NCBI GenBank assembly: GCA_041666985.1 | Contig: JBAYFV010000100.1 | Coordinates: 1-11,017, forward strand | Source of the DNA: GWF2-50-93 sp041666985 | GTDB taxonomy: Bacteria; Verrucomicrobiota; Lentisphaeria; Victivallales; GWF2-50-93 | Length of the DNA stretch: 11,017 bases | Direction: 5' to 3' | In this document: positions 1 to 7,547 of the stretch, piece by piece | Position numbering within the stretch: position 1 is the stretch's first letter | How the letters are laid out: every line of letters starts with the position of its first letter | Position numbers and translations under genes: made by a program | Notes under the pieces: generated by a model | The model's database searches: none | The model's input: only the letters and a program-made list of their open reading frames with translations | Told to the model about the DNA's origin: nothing

Positions 1-3000
1 ATCGGCGGCTCCTTGGTCGCCAGCAGCCACGGCGACATCGAGGTTTCAATACAGCGCATGCAAAAGGCTGCGGGGAAAGCCTATTCTGCCTCTCATGTGA
101 AATGGACATTGCAGAAGGGGGAGAGCCACGAGGTCGTGGCGGGCGGACATCCTGCCGCCCAACTTGACCTGACGCTGAAGGACAAGTCGTTGCGAGTCCA
201 CTTGCACATAATGGCGTATCCCGGCACCTCGATCATCCAGCACTGGATGGAGATTGAAAACACTGGAACAGATGACTTCACCGTCCAATCACCTTCTCCA
301 TTCTTCCTGAACCTCCGCAAAGCCAAGTCCAAGGCATGGACCAACAGTTGGATGACCGGCGCAACAAACGATCCGACACAGGGCGTCATGAGGCGAGCCG
401 AACTTGGGAAGGACTATCATAACTCCATCACCGGCGACCGGACTAAAAAATATGTGCCGTGGATGGCGATGGAGCGCGGCGCGTCCGACAGTGACGGTCT
501 TTTCGTGTCCTCGGAATCGCTTTGCGACTGGAACATGACGGTCAAGTCTTCTGGCTCCACAGCACTCCTGGCCGTAAACCTGCTCTCGTATGCGGGGCGG
601 ACACTCAAGCCCGGCGACAAAGTCGAACTGCCGCCGATCACCACCGGCGTTTTTACCGGCGGCCTTGACGGCATGGGGATGCGCATCTACGATTGGCAGT
701 ACCAATATCTCTGGGACTACACGAATCCGGATTATTATGCCCGGACGCAGTATCCGGTTCCGTGGGTCTTCTCCTGCGGCAATCTGCAGGAGCAGTTCGC
801 CTACCGCCTGGCGGGACTCGACATGGCCGGAGCAGACTACATCCGCGAGACCGGAATCGACATGGTATGGGACGATGCCGGGTGGGCCAAGTATCCCACG
901 TTCCCGGTTCCGGACAACTATGGCTCGGTCTTCAATCTCAATTACGACGGCCCGGATTTCTCGCTGACGCAACGCTTCCTTGGAAAAATGGGAGCCAAGT
1001 GGCTTGCATGGTTCTGCGGGCGTCCCTCTGCGGGCGTCATGGATGCCAAGGTGGCGGCATGGGGCAACTTTCAGTGGCGAACCGACGGAGTGGGAGGATT
1101 CAGCCCCGAATCCGAAACCGCGTTCCGTTCAAACATCCAGGGATTTCTCGATCGGAATCCGAAAGCGTCCTTCCACACTTGCTGCGGTGGCAGCGCCTAC
1201 GCCCACACCTACGGGATACAGCGTCTTGCCGACCTGAACTATCTTTCTGATTTTGGCCGCGGAGACGAAGTTAATTATTATTTCTCATATCTCGACACGC
1301 CGGACAAATGGGTTGACATACTTGAGCCAATCGCCAGGAAGCTGCGCTACAACTCTGAGACATCCAGGCATATGCTCTCCCTGGTTCCGAACTGGGGCTG
1401 GGGGGTCGATGACAAGGCAGACATGGAGCTGCTCCGCCGGAACGTCATGGAGCTCTACCACTATCTGTTGCGCGAAGGCGTTGCCGGACGCTGGAGCTAC
1501 GTCTTCCATCCGCTCGTGGATGGAGACAGGGAACATTACTATTTTCAGCGTTCCAACCATGAGCGCACGAAATCGCTGATAATCCTGAAGCATCGCGCCG
1601 AACGCGATGTTGTGATCTATCCGCGCGGCCTTATTCCGGAGCATGAATACACCGTCGGCTTCGACTCCGAAACGGGAACCGTCATCCGCAGCGGTTCCGA
1701 CTTGATGGAGAAGGGAATCCAGATAATAAATCAGAATCCGGGCGAATTGATCTATCTCGGCTTGCCGGATCGCCCTGGCGCATTACATGACAAAACCCCG
1801 TCGGCAACGGTTGGACGGATCCTCAAGCGTTTTGAGACGAACATCGGACATTCCGGAGTCGGCCTTTACTGGACGGCCGCCGGAGAAGGCAATTGGATCA
1901 GCTATTATGAAGTGCGGCGCAACGGGAGCGTCCTGGGGAAGGTCGGCATCGGCTGTTATTATTTCGACCATTCGGAGGGATGGAACCCGGACTCCGGATA
2001 TTCAGTCCGAGCCGTTGGCGGCAATGGCATTCCCGGTCCATGGAAGGATGCCGAAATTGTCAAGGGGGAAAATCTTTCCTATCACGGACTTGGCGGACAT
2101 TTTGGCAGACAGGGGCGTGACGGCTGGGGCGCAGAAACTTCGTCCGATGGAAAGCTGTTCGCCCCTATGGAGTTCGTCCCGCCAGTCAAGAATCCTGCGG
2201 CCGATGTAGATGGAGGCACCCCAAATCAGCGGGGAGGCATCGAAGGCTATTGGGAGACTGCCGGAGACGCCCGCATTGGACGCGGCTGGCAGAGGGCTTC
2301 TAAAAATGTCTTGTGCGTCAGGACTTGGACTGCGCAGTGCGCAGGGCGCATCAGAATACTTGGCCGGGCGATGAAGGAGTGCTTCAGGAAGGACTTGGGA
2401 TCCGAAAAACTCCACGTTGAAATCCTTCATGGGATAAATCGGTTTTGGCAGGCCGAACTGGCACTTGGCGACCTTGACGGAGCCACTCATGATCTGACGC
2501 TGGATGTGAAGTCCGGCGATGTTCTGCGGTTTGTGCTTGGAAAGGGAGGCGACCCGGACAACGACATCATATCATGGATGCCAAAGATTACCTGCGATGG
2601 CGCGACAGGGGCCGCCGCAGCCGGGAATTCAGTTGTCCGGATATCCTGCGGGAGCACTGTTGATTACACCGACAAGACAGGAAATGTCTGGTCGAGGGAT
2701 CATTCTCACGACGGAGGTGCGGCGGTCAGTTCCAAGGGGGTCATCGAGAACGCACAGCCCACCGCCGGGGACGCCGAACTCTACCAGACCGGACGCGAAG
2801 GGGATGAGTTCTCCTATCGGATACCGGTCAAGCCTGGAATGTATTCATTGCGTCTGAAGTTCGCCGAGACTGACACAAAATGGTTTTACGAGCGTCCGAT
2901 GGATGTCAGCGTCAACGGACAGAGGATTCTTGAGGGCTTTGACGTATGCCATGCGATGCGAAGTGTCGGCAATAGCTGCGAAAAAACCTTCCACAACATC

Positions 3001-3570
3001 GTTCCAGATGCCTCCGACTGCATAAACCTGCGATTCAAAGGCGCGTCCGGGCCCCTCAAGAAATCTTGCAAGGCGTTGATCCGCGCGATTGAGATTCTGC
3101 CGGGGTTGAGACCAGCTGTCAGAATTAATTGCGGCTCCGAGTCCAGTTTTGTTGACTGGAACACCGACGAGTGGCTTGCCGACGCCCACTATGAGGACGG
3201 TGCAACGCTCAAGTCTGATGCCGAGGTCAAGCTGGCGACACCGACGATCTGGGATCAGGGACTCTACCGGACTGCGCGTTCCGGCAAACAGATCGTCTAT
3301 AAAGTCTCCCTCCCGGACGGGCTCTATACGATCCAGTTGAAGTTCGCGGAGTTGTGGCTTGACAGGCCGGGAGCGCGCCCGATGGACATATCCGTCAACG
3401 GACGGGTTGTCAAGCGGGGTTGGGATCCGGCGCAGGCCGCCGGGGAGCTGGCGATGGCGACTGGAATCCGCGTTGCGGATGTCGCACCCGGCAAGGACGG
3501 CTTCATCAGTGTCAGGATTGTCTCGTCCGGAGGGAATGACGCCATCATCCAGGCAATCGAAATACTGTGA
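1..3570 (+). CDS. GH36-type alpha-galactosidase-like glycoside hydrolase with two C-terminal malectin domains (5' partial)
   Basis: The frame is open from base 1 with no stop, so the gene begins upstream; the TTG at 13 is only the first possible start inside the window. Residues below count from that TTG. An N-terminal beta-sandwich-like part (about 1-225) leads into a (beta/alpha)8 barrel with IDMVWDDAGW at 282-291, WRTD with candidate nucleophile Asp358, a HTCCGG segment at 388-393, and LNYLSDFG with candidate acid/base Asp413. This order (DDGW-like strand, W-x-x-D, then SD) matches GH36/melibiase-type retaining alpha-galactosidases. A C-terminal beta domain ends near LIYLGL (579-584). Then follow a fibronectin-III-like segment (about 595-685), a beta-rich domain I cannot name (about 744-866), and two malectin-like domains starting VRISCGS (875) and VRINCGS (1036), each ending AIEIL. 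The likely role is release of alpha-galactosyl or related sugars from polysaccharide or glycan. The signal peptide, if any, is off the window. The exact substrate cannot be told from sequence. Confidence 0.8.
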   Translation: MGGSLVASSHGDIEVSIQRMQKAAGKAYSASHVKWTLQKGESHEVVAGGHPAAQLDLTLKDKSLRVHLHIMAYPGTSIIQHWMEIENTGTDDFTVQSPSPFFLNLRKAKSKAWTNSWMTGATNDPTQGVMRRAELGKDYHNSITGDRTKKYVPWMAMERGASDSDGLFVSSESLCDWNMTVKSSGSTALLAVNLLSYAGRTLKPGDKVELPPITTGVFTGGLDGMGMRIYDWQYQYLWDYTNPDYYARTQYPVPWVFSCGNLQEQFAYRLAGLDMAGADYIRETGIDMVWDDAGWAKYPTFPVPDNYGSVFNLNYDGPDFSLTQRFLGKMGAKWLAWFCGRPSAGVMDAKVAAWGNFQWRTDGVGGFSPESETAFRSNIQGFLDRNPKASFHTCCGGSAYAHTYGIQRLADLNYLSDFGRGDEVNYYFSYLDTPDKWVDILEPIARKLRYNSETSRHMLSLVPNWGWGVDDKADMELLRRNVMELYHYLLREGVAGRWSYVFHPLVDGDREHYYFQRSNHERTKSLIILKHRAERDVVIYPRGLIPEHEYTVGFDSETGTVIRSGSDLMEKGIQIINQNPGELIYLGLPDRPGALHDKTPSATVGRILKRFETNIGHSGVGLYWTAAGEGNWISYYEVRRNGSVLGKVGIGCYYFDHSEGWNPDSGYSVRAVGGNGIPGPWKDAEIVKGENLSYHGLGGHFGRQGRDGWGAETSSDGKLFAPMEFVPPVKNPAADVDGGTPNQRGGIEGYWETAGDARIGRGWQRASKNVLCVRTWTAQCAGRIRILGRAMKECFRKDLGSEKLHVEILHGINRFWQAELALGDLDGATHDLTLDVKSGDVLRFVLGKGGDPDNDIISWMPKITCDGATGAAAAGNSVVRISCGSTVDYTDKTGNVWSRDHSHDGGAAVSSKGVIENAQPTAGDAELYQTGREGDEFSYRIPVKPGMYSLRLKFAETDTKWFYERPMDVSVNGQRILEGFDVCHAMRSVGNSCEKTFHNIVPDASDCINLRFKGASGPLKKSCKALIRAIEILPGLRPAVRINCGSESSFVDWNTDEWLADAHYEDGATLKSDAEVKLATPTIWDQGLYRTARSGKQIVYKVSLPDGLYTIQLKFAELWLDRPGARPMDISVNGRVVKRGWDPAQAAGELAMATGIRVADVAPGKDGFISVRIVSSGGNDAIIQAIEIL

Positions 3571-3591
3571 TGATTGGAAATATTGAAAAAC

Positions 3592-4923
3592 TCATTCCTC
3601 CAAGGGCTGGCGTTCCTGTTCAAATAGTTTGTATATGGCATACAATGGCAGGACTTTGATTTTGTCGAAACAGGAGAAGTTCTCCAGGGAAATACGGATT
3701 CCATATTCCGAATCCCTTTCGGCCATGAACCGCCTCATGCTCTGCATCTGCCCTTTGGTTCCCGCCTTGACCTCCAAAGGGATGATCTGTCTGCCTTTTT
3801 GAAGGATGTAATCTACTTCGGCATTGCTGCTTCTGGATTCACGATGCCAGTAGAACAGCTGGTTTCTTGTTTCAGGATTGCCATAGGAGAGGATTTCGAG
3901 CGCAGTGAAGATTTCAGCAATATTGCCGGCATTGATGGAATCCAGATCATCGGCTACGATGATATTCGACAGATCCAGCCCAAGCAGCCGCTGATGCATC
4001 CCTATGTCAAATAATGCGACCTTGAATTTTCCTGGATCAATTTGGGCGCCAAGAGGGATCCCCTGCGCTGAAGAGTGATGGATTTTATAGGCAAGTCCGG
4101 CCTTGACTAAAAGTTCCAGCGCGTCCTTTAAAACTGCGGAGGAGACCACCGGATCAATCTTTGAATATTTGAACTTCTGACCTGCCTGAAAGGAGATAGC
4201 CCTGAATACCTCTTCGAGACGTGCCACTGGCGCGCGTTTTTTATACTTGGCGAAGTCGTCAATGAAAGTGGTCAGAAGCTGATCCAGGATATTCTGGCAT
4301 TTCAGCAGATCTCCGGTCAGGATGTAGTTCTGGACAACCTCCGGCATTCCCCCGATTATGAAGAACGTCCTGAGCCTGTCAATGAGCCTGTTGTGGAAGG
4401 CGGCTTCAAGCGGCGTGTTGAAGTCTGCGGCAGACACGGCCCTTGCAAGCGCCTCATCACCTGCGGAATTCAGGAATTCATGGAAACTCATCGGGAACAT
4501 GAAGAGGGAACTGAGCCTTCCAACTCCGAGGGAAGGAAGGGATTCCAGTGCGAATTCCAGAAGGGAGCCTGCTGCGATTATATGGAGATCCGGCTTTTTT
4601 TCATGAAAAAAACGCAATGAGCTTATTGCCTGCGGGCAAGCCTGGATTTCATCCAGGAACAACAATGTCTTTCCAGGCAGGACAGGAACCTTATAAAATG
4701 CTGACAATTTTTCAACTATCATATCTGGATTCAGGGAACCTTCGAAAATCTTCCGGATGTCTTTTTCCTCCTCGAAGTTCACTTCAAGATAATGCTCGAA
4801 ATTCCCCCCCTGGTTCCGGACGGAATAAGTTTTACCTACCTGCCTTGCTCCACGAACCAGCAGCGGTTTTCTGTTTTTTGAGATCCGCCAGGCATCTAAA
4901 TGTCTGTCTATTTTTCTTTTCAT
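3592..4923 (-). CDS. AAA_14 / DUF4143-type ATPase with C-terminal PD-(D/E)xK-like motif
   Basis: The 443-residue protein has a Walker A motif GARQVGKT (25-32) and Walker B LLFLDEIQ (87-94). It also has the family's AAGSLLEF (117-124) and FPMSFHEFL (143-151) blocks, a winged-helix-like middle part (about 225-300), and a C-terminal DUF4143 region with VDYIL...IIPLEVKAG. There D371, E384 and K386 resemble a PD-(D/E)xK nuclease core. Proteins of this family are common, often multi-copy, poorly characterised ATPases in bacteria and archaea; no specific role should be assumed. The ATG at 4923 is chosen because AGGGAG sits 6 nt upstream; an in-frame TTG at 4980 would lie inside the predicted -10 box. 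The gene converges on the GH36 gene with a 21-bp gap and no visible terminator between them. It is flanked on both sides by copies of the GH36 3' end, which suggests it arrived as a cassette. There is no toxin-like or antitoxin-like partner beside it. Confidence 0.88.
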   Translation of the reverse strand: MKRKIDRHLDAWRISKNRKPLLVRGARQVGKTYSVRNQGGNFEHYLEVNFEEEKDIRKIFEGSLNPDMIVEKLSAFYKVPVLPGKTLLFLDEIQACPQAISSLRFFHEKKPDLHIIAAGSLLEFALESLPSLGVGRLSSLFMFPMSFHEFLNSAGDEALARAVSAADFNTPLEAAFHNRLIDRLRTFFIIGGMPEVVQNYILTGDLLKCQNILDQLLTTFIDDFAKYKKRAPVARLEEVFRAISFQAGQKFKYSKIDPVVSSAVLKDALELLVKAGLAYKIHHSSAQGIPLGAQIDPGKFKVALFDIGMHQRLLGLDLSNIIVADDLDSINAGNIAEIFTALEILSYGNPETRNQLFYWHRESRSSNAEVDYILQKGRQIIPLEVKAGTKGQMQSMRRFMAERDSEYGIRISLENFSCFDKIKVLPLYAIYKLFEQERQPLEE

Positions 4924-4979
4924 CCTGTACTCCCTGGCAATGCTAGACCAACTGTCTGTTAAACATGAAATGCAAGGCA

Positions 4980-5008
4980 ATAATACGACAATAACATCTA
5001 AATATCAA
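4980..5008 (-). promoter_or_regulatory. Sigma70-type promoter for the ATPase gene
   Basis: Read on the minus strand, TTGATA (5008-5003) and TATTAT (4985-4980) are separated by exactly 17 bp. Each box differs from consensus at one base. Transcription would start near 4973, leaving a leader of about 50 nt before the ATG at 4923. The promoter lies between the gene and the broken GH36 copy, so the ATPase has its own promoter. Confidence 0.65.
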
Positions 5009-5069
5009 GCCTAAAAACAGGATTGCAATGGATAATACAAGGCAATAACGGTCGTATTTTGATAAAAGG

Positions 5070-5166
5070 GTTGAAGTTCGCAGAGTTGTGGCTTGACAGG
5101 CCGGGAATGTCTCGTCCGGAGGGAATGACGCCATCATCCAGGCAATCGAAATACTGTGATGATTGG
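5070..5166 (+). pseudogene. Broken duplicate of the 3' end of the GH36/malectin gene
   Basis: Bases 5070-5106 match 3336-3372 with one mismatch (5082 A for 3348 G), and 5107-5166 match 3518-3577 with one mismatch at 5107. The 145 bp corresponding to 3373-3517 are missing. The deletion joins at a shared GGA, which occurs at 3370-3372 and 3515-3517. The first part still reads LKFAELWLDRPG, but the deletion shifts the frame, so the malectin tail is not translated correctly. The match runs 7 bp past the stop codon of the parent gene and then ends abruptly. The orientation is direct relative to the parent, and the ATPase gene lies between the copies. It is a non-functional relic. The rest of the gene-free stretch 4924-5228 holds the ATPase promoter and leader, an 11-nt direct repeat (CAAGGCAATAA at 4973-4983 and 5038-5048), and 62 bp in which I see nothing. 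Confidence 0.85.
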
Positions 5167-5228
5167 CCTAAAATAAGAGGATCATTCGGGGCGCACTCCT
5201 GCTATTGATTTATGCGATAGGGATTTCA

Positions 5229-5648
5229 TTAATCGCCGTCATGGACGCGTCTGTGTTTTTTAACGTCAGAATTTTTACGTTTGGATTCCATGCGTTTTTG
5301 TTTTGACGAATAGGTCGCTTTTGTTTTTCTGCGGAATTTAGGCACAACGGTGGCGCTTTTTACAAATTCCGCGAGCTTGCGCTGCGCGTCCTCCCTGTTC
5401 TGGAGCTGTGTACGGAACCTGTCGGAAATGATGACAATAAAGCCGTCATTATTTATTTTATTCCTGAACAGGCGGATCATCCTTGACTTCACATCAAAGG
5501 GAATGGACGGGGATTTGACAACATTAAACCTGAGCTGGACTGCGGTGGAGACCTTGTTGACATTCTGCCCGCCCGGACCGGATGCCCGCACAAATCTTTC
5601 CTCAATCTCGTTTTCGGCTATGGAAATCCTGTCCGTTATGAAAATCAT
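5229..5648 (-). CDS. arfB: Alternative ribosome-rescue factor B (peptidyl-tRNA hydrolase ArfB/YaeJ)
   Basis: The 139-residue protein has nearly the length of E. coli ArfB (140). It begins MIFITDRISI and carries RASGPGGQNVNKVSTAVQLR, in which GGQ at 26-28 is the catalytic motif shared with class I release factors. There is no codon-recognition domain 2. Instead the C-terminus is a strongly basic tail (from about residue 105, rich in KR, ending VHDGD), which in the family threads into the empty mRNA channel of a stalled ribosome. The role is codon-independent hydrolysis of peptidyl-tRNA on ribosomes stalled on non-stop mRNA. A longer frame opens at 5762, but the ATG at 5648 is preferred: AAAGGCGGG sits 6 nt upstream and the product aligns with the family N-terminus. 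It is transcribed away from the tRNA-Leu gene. I saw no strong promoter for it in the 210-bp divergent region. Confidence 0.9.
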   Translation of the reverse strand: MIFITDRISIAENEIEERFVRASGPGGQNVNKVSTAVQLRFNVVKSPSIPFDVKSRMIRLFRNKINNDGFIVIISDRFRTQLQNREDAQRKLAEFVKSATVVPKFRRKTKATYSSKQKRMESKRKNSDVKKHRRVHDGD

Positions 5649-5802
5649 CTTAAACCCGCCTTTTAGAATATAATGGATGGAACGCGATTGCTTTCTGCGC
5701 TCAAGCGTCTTATCGTGAGCGCAGACGAAATCAGGAAGCATCTTAAGTAAACATATATCCAAAGAGACATTCAGGCAAATTCATAAAAATAATAAAATTT
5801 AG

Positions 5803-5826
5803 TTTGCAATAGCATTATGGTATATT
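5803..5826 (+). promoter_or_regulatory. Candidate promoter for tRNA-Leu
   Basis: An extended -10 element, TGG followed by TATATT (5818-5826), lies in an AT-rich stretch and is preceded by a weak -35 around TTTGCA (5803-5808, with poor spacing). Initiation would fall near 5833, about 26 nt before the mature tRNA end at 5859. The position fits, but the -35 is not convincing. Confidence 0.4.
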
Positions 5827-5858
5827 AGATTACCCGTCCAAATTTATTTCGATTTAAT

Positions 5859-5942
5859 GCTCGGGTGGTGAAATGGCAGACACGCATGTTTGAGGGGCAT
5901 GTGGAGCAATCCGTGTGGGTTCAAGTCCCACCCCGAGCACCA
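5859..5942 (+). tRNA. tRNA-Leu (anticodon GAG)
   Basis: The acceptor stem GCTCGGG (5859-5865) pairs with CCCGAGC (5932-5938). The discriminator is A5939 and CCA is encoded at 5940-5942. The anticodon stem CATGT/GCATG encloses TTGAGGG, with GAG at 5892-5894, reading CUC/CUU leucine codons. A class II variable arm is present: GGA (5903-5905) pairs with TCC (5910-5912) around GCAA. The T arm is GTGGG-TTCAAGT-CCCAC (5915-5931). All leucine tRNA hallmarks are seen. Confidence 0.95.
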
Positions 5943-5963
5943 ACTTATCACATTGTTGGTTTT
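5939..5963 (+). terminator. Weak intrinsic terminator overlapping the tRNA-Leu 3' end
   Basis: ACCAAC (5939-5944) can pair with GTTGGT (5955-5960) around a 10-nt AT-rich loop, followed by TTT then ATTG. The 5' arm includes the encoded CCA. The stem is short and the T-run brief, so termination would be modest. It fits the presence of a separate promoter for the next tRNA. Confidence 0.35.
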
Positions 5964-6048
5964 ATTGAAATTTGAATGTGTTCGCTCCCGTCTTCAGCAG
6001 GATCGGTGTCAGTTGTCGAAATTTTTTCATTTTTTTTCTTCCGGTCGG

Positions 6049-6076
6049 TTGACATACGCGGATTTCGACATACTTT
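6049..6076 (+). promoter_or_regulatory. Candidate promoter for tRNA-Thr and tuf
   Basis: A perfect -35 TTGACA (6049-6054) is followed after 16 bp by TACTTT (6071-6076), a weak -10; TTTAAT four bases further on is an alternative at less good spacing. GACATAC occurs twice here, at 6051-6057 and 6067-6073, so it touches both boxes. Initiation would be about 40 nt upstream of tRNA-Thr. No terminator follows the tRNA, so tuf may be co-transcribed and released by tRNA processing. Confidence 0.5.
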
Positions 6077-6124
6077 TAATGCCCGCTTTGTTTTTTGCGT
6101 TTTATCGCGCAATTGCAGACCGGT

Positions 6125-6200
6125 GCCAACATAGCTCAGTTGGTAGAGCACGTCCTTGGTAAGGACGAGGTCACCGGTTCGATCCCGGTTGTTGGCTCCA
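6125..6200 (+). tRNA. tRNA-Thr (anticodon GGT)
   Basis: The acceptor GCCAACA (6125-6131) pairs with TGTTGGC (6190-6196). The discriminator is T6197 and CCA is encoded at 6198-6200. The anticodon stem CGTCC/GGACG (6151-6155, 6163-6167) encloses TTGGTAA, with GGT at 6158-6160, reading ACC/ACU. The D arm is AGCTCAGTTGGTAGAGC and the T-loop is GGTTCGATCC. A tRNA-Thr upstream of tuf is also seen in E. coli (thrT-tufB). Confidence 0.95.
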
Positions 6201-6307
6201 TATAAAAGCAGACCGGCAGGATGTGACATTAAGCGTAAGTGATAATTGAGATTAATTTAAATAGACAGAGAAATATATTTTAAGGTAAATATACCGGGAG
6301 GTTGATA

Positions 6308-7519
6308 ATGGCAAAAGAAGCATTTGTAAGGTCGAAACCGCATGTGAACGTAGGAACCATTGGTCACGTTGATCATGGCAAGACAACATTGACAGCTGCA
6401 ATTACAAAAGTGCAGCATGACAAAGGTCTCTCAACCTACATTCCCTATGATGAAGTTGCTAAGGCGTCTGAAAAACAGGGTCGTCGTGATTCCACGAAGA
6501 TTCTTACAATCGCAACATCGCATGTTGAGTATCAGAGCGTAAAACGCCACTATGCCCACGTTGACTGCCCCGGACATGCCGACTATGTGAAGAACATGAT
6601 CACAGGTGCCGCCCAGATGGACGGTGCAATTCTTGTCGTCAGTGCAGTTGACGGCCCGATGCCCCAGACCCGTGAGCATATCCTCCTCGCACGCCAGGTC
6701 GGTGTTCCTGCGCTCGTAGTATTCCTTAACAAGGTTGACCTTGTCGACGATGAAGAACTTCTCGGCCTTGTTGAAATGGAAGTCAGGGATCTTCTTACAA
6801 AATACGGATTCTCCGGCGACACGACCCCGATCATCCGCGGTTCGGCCACCAAGGCGATCGCCGCACCCACTCCGGATCATGCAGACGCGAAATGCATCCA
6901 GGATCTGATGGACGCCATCGACTCATACATTCCGGAACCTGTCCGTGAAATAGATCTGCCGTTCCTCCTTTCAATTGAAGACGTGTTCTCAATCGAAGGC
7001 CGCGGAACTGTTGTGACAGGTCGTGTGGAACGCGGCAGGGTGAAAACCGGTGACGAAGTTGAAATCATCGGAATCGCACCCACGGTCAAGACGACAGTAA
7101 CCGGCGTTGAGATGTTCCGAAAGGAACTCAAGGAAGGCGGACAGGCCGGCGACAATCTCGGATGCCTCCTCCGCAATACGAAGAAAGAAGACGTACAGAG
7201 AGGGCAGGTTCTCGCCAAACCGGGTTCAATCACCCCACACAAGAAGTTCAAGGCGGAAATCTATGTCCTGAGCAAGGAAGAGGGTGGACGCCACACTCCT
7301 TTCTTCACAAACTACCGTCCCCAGTTCTACTTCCGTACAACTGACGTGACCGGAACGATTTCCCTCAATGCCGGAACGGAAATGATAATGCCCGGAGACA
7401 ACACCTCCGTATTGGTCGAGCTCATATGCCCGATCGCAATGGAGAAGACGCTCCGTTTCGCAATACGCGAAGGCGGGCGTACAGTCGCATCCGGACGAGT
7501 AACAGAAATCATCGAATAA
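6308..7519 (+). CDS. tuf: Elongation factor Tu, with atypical switch I
   Basis: EF-Tu is the GTPase that delivers aminoacyl-tRNA to the ribosomal A site. The 403-residue product starts MAKEAFVRSKPHVNVGTIGH. The ATG at 6308 is preferred over a TTG at 6302 because GGGAGG lies about 7 nt upstream and the N-terminus matches the family. G-domain motifs are G1 HVDHGKT (20-26), G3 DCPGH (86-90) and G4 NKVD (141-144). G5 is SAT (179-181) instead of the usual SAL. The switch I segment is unusual: the RGITI signature is replaced by KILTI (64-68) within a loop five residues longer than in E. coli. The essential threonine (T67, equivalent to E. coli Thr61) and the following TSHVEY are kept. Domains 2 and 3 look normal (GRGTVVTGRVERG, GGRHTPFF, YRPQFYFRTTDVTG), except that the usual VGAGVV near the end is VASGRV (393-398). 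The protein should be functional; the loop change is probably lineage-typical. Confidence 0.97.
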   Translation: MAKEAFVRSKPHVNVGTIGHVDHGKTTLTAAITKVQHDKGLSTYIPYDEVAKASEKQGRRDSTKILTIATSHVEYQSVKRHYAHVDCPGHADYVKNMITGAAQMDGAILVVSAVDGPMPQTREHILLARQVGVPALVVFLNKVDLVDDEELLGLVEMEVRDLLTKYGFSGDTTPIIRGSATKAIAAPTPDHADAKCIQDLMDAIDSYIPEPVREIDLPFLLSIEDVFSIEGRGTVVTGRVERGRVKTGDEVEIIGIAPTVKTTVTGVEMFRKELKEGGQAGDNLGCLLRNTKKEDVQRGQVLAKPGSITPHKKFKAEIYVLSKEEGGRHTPFFTNYRPQFYFRTTDVTGTISLNAGTEMIMPGDNTSVLVELICPIAMEKTLRFAIREGGRTVASGRVTEIIE

Positions 7520-7547
7520 TTTAATTCTAGAAATATTTGGGAAATAC

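Noticed and set aside
13..15. TTG at 13 as the true start of the GH36 gene
   Set aside because: The frame is open to base 1 and no ribosome-binding site precedes it; the protein already begins inside a domain.
3592..4923. ATPase as part of a defence or toxin-antitoxin system
   Set aside because: It stands alone between a glycoside hydrolase and a ribosome-rescue gene; no partner gene, methylase or nuclease is adjacent apart from its own PD-(D/E)xK-like motif.
4924..4980. 19-residue N-terminal extension of the ATPase from a TTG at 4980
   Set aside because: It overlaps the predicted -10 box, lacks similarity to the family N-terminus, and the ATG at 4923 has a good ribosome-binding site.
5023..5208. 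Small plus-strand open frame of 61 codons
   Set aside because: It is made of the frameshifted GH36 relic and flanking AT-rich DNA; nothing suggests that it is translated.
6115..6216. 9-nt direct repeat GCAGACCGG on both sides of tRNA-Thr (6115-6123, 6208-6216) as attachment sites
   Set aside because: The repeat is short, no integrase or foreign genes lie between or beside the copies, and only the tRNA is enclosed.
6246..6279. Separate promoter for tuf (TTGAGA ... TATATT)
   Set aside because: The spacing is 22 bp, too long for a normal sigma70 promoter; co-transcription with tRNA-Thr is simpler.
6458..6511. Compensated frameshift as explanation of the odd EF-Tu switch I
   Set aside because: The other two frames of this stretch do not encode the usual RGITI sequence, and the frame is correct on both sides.
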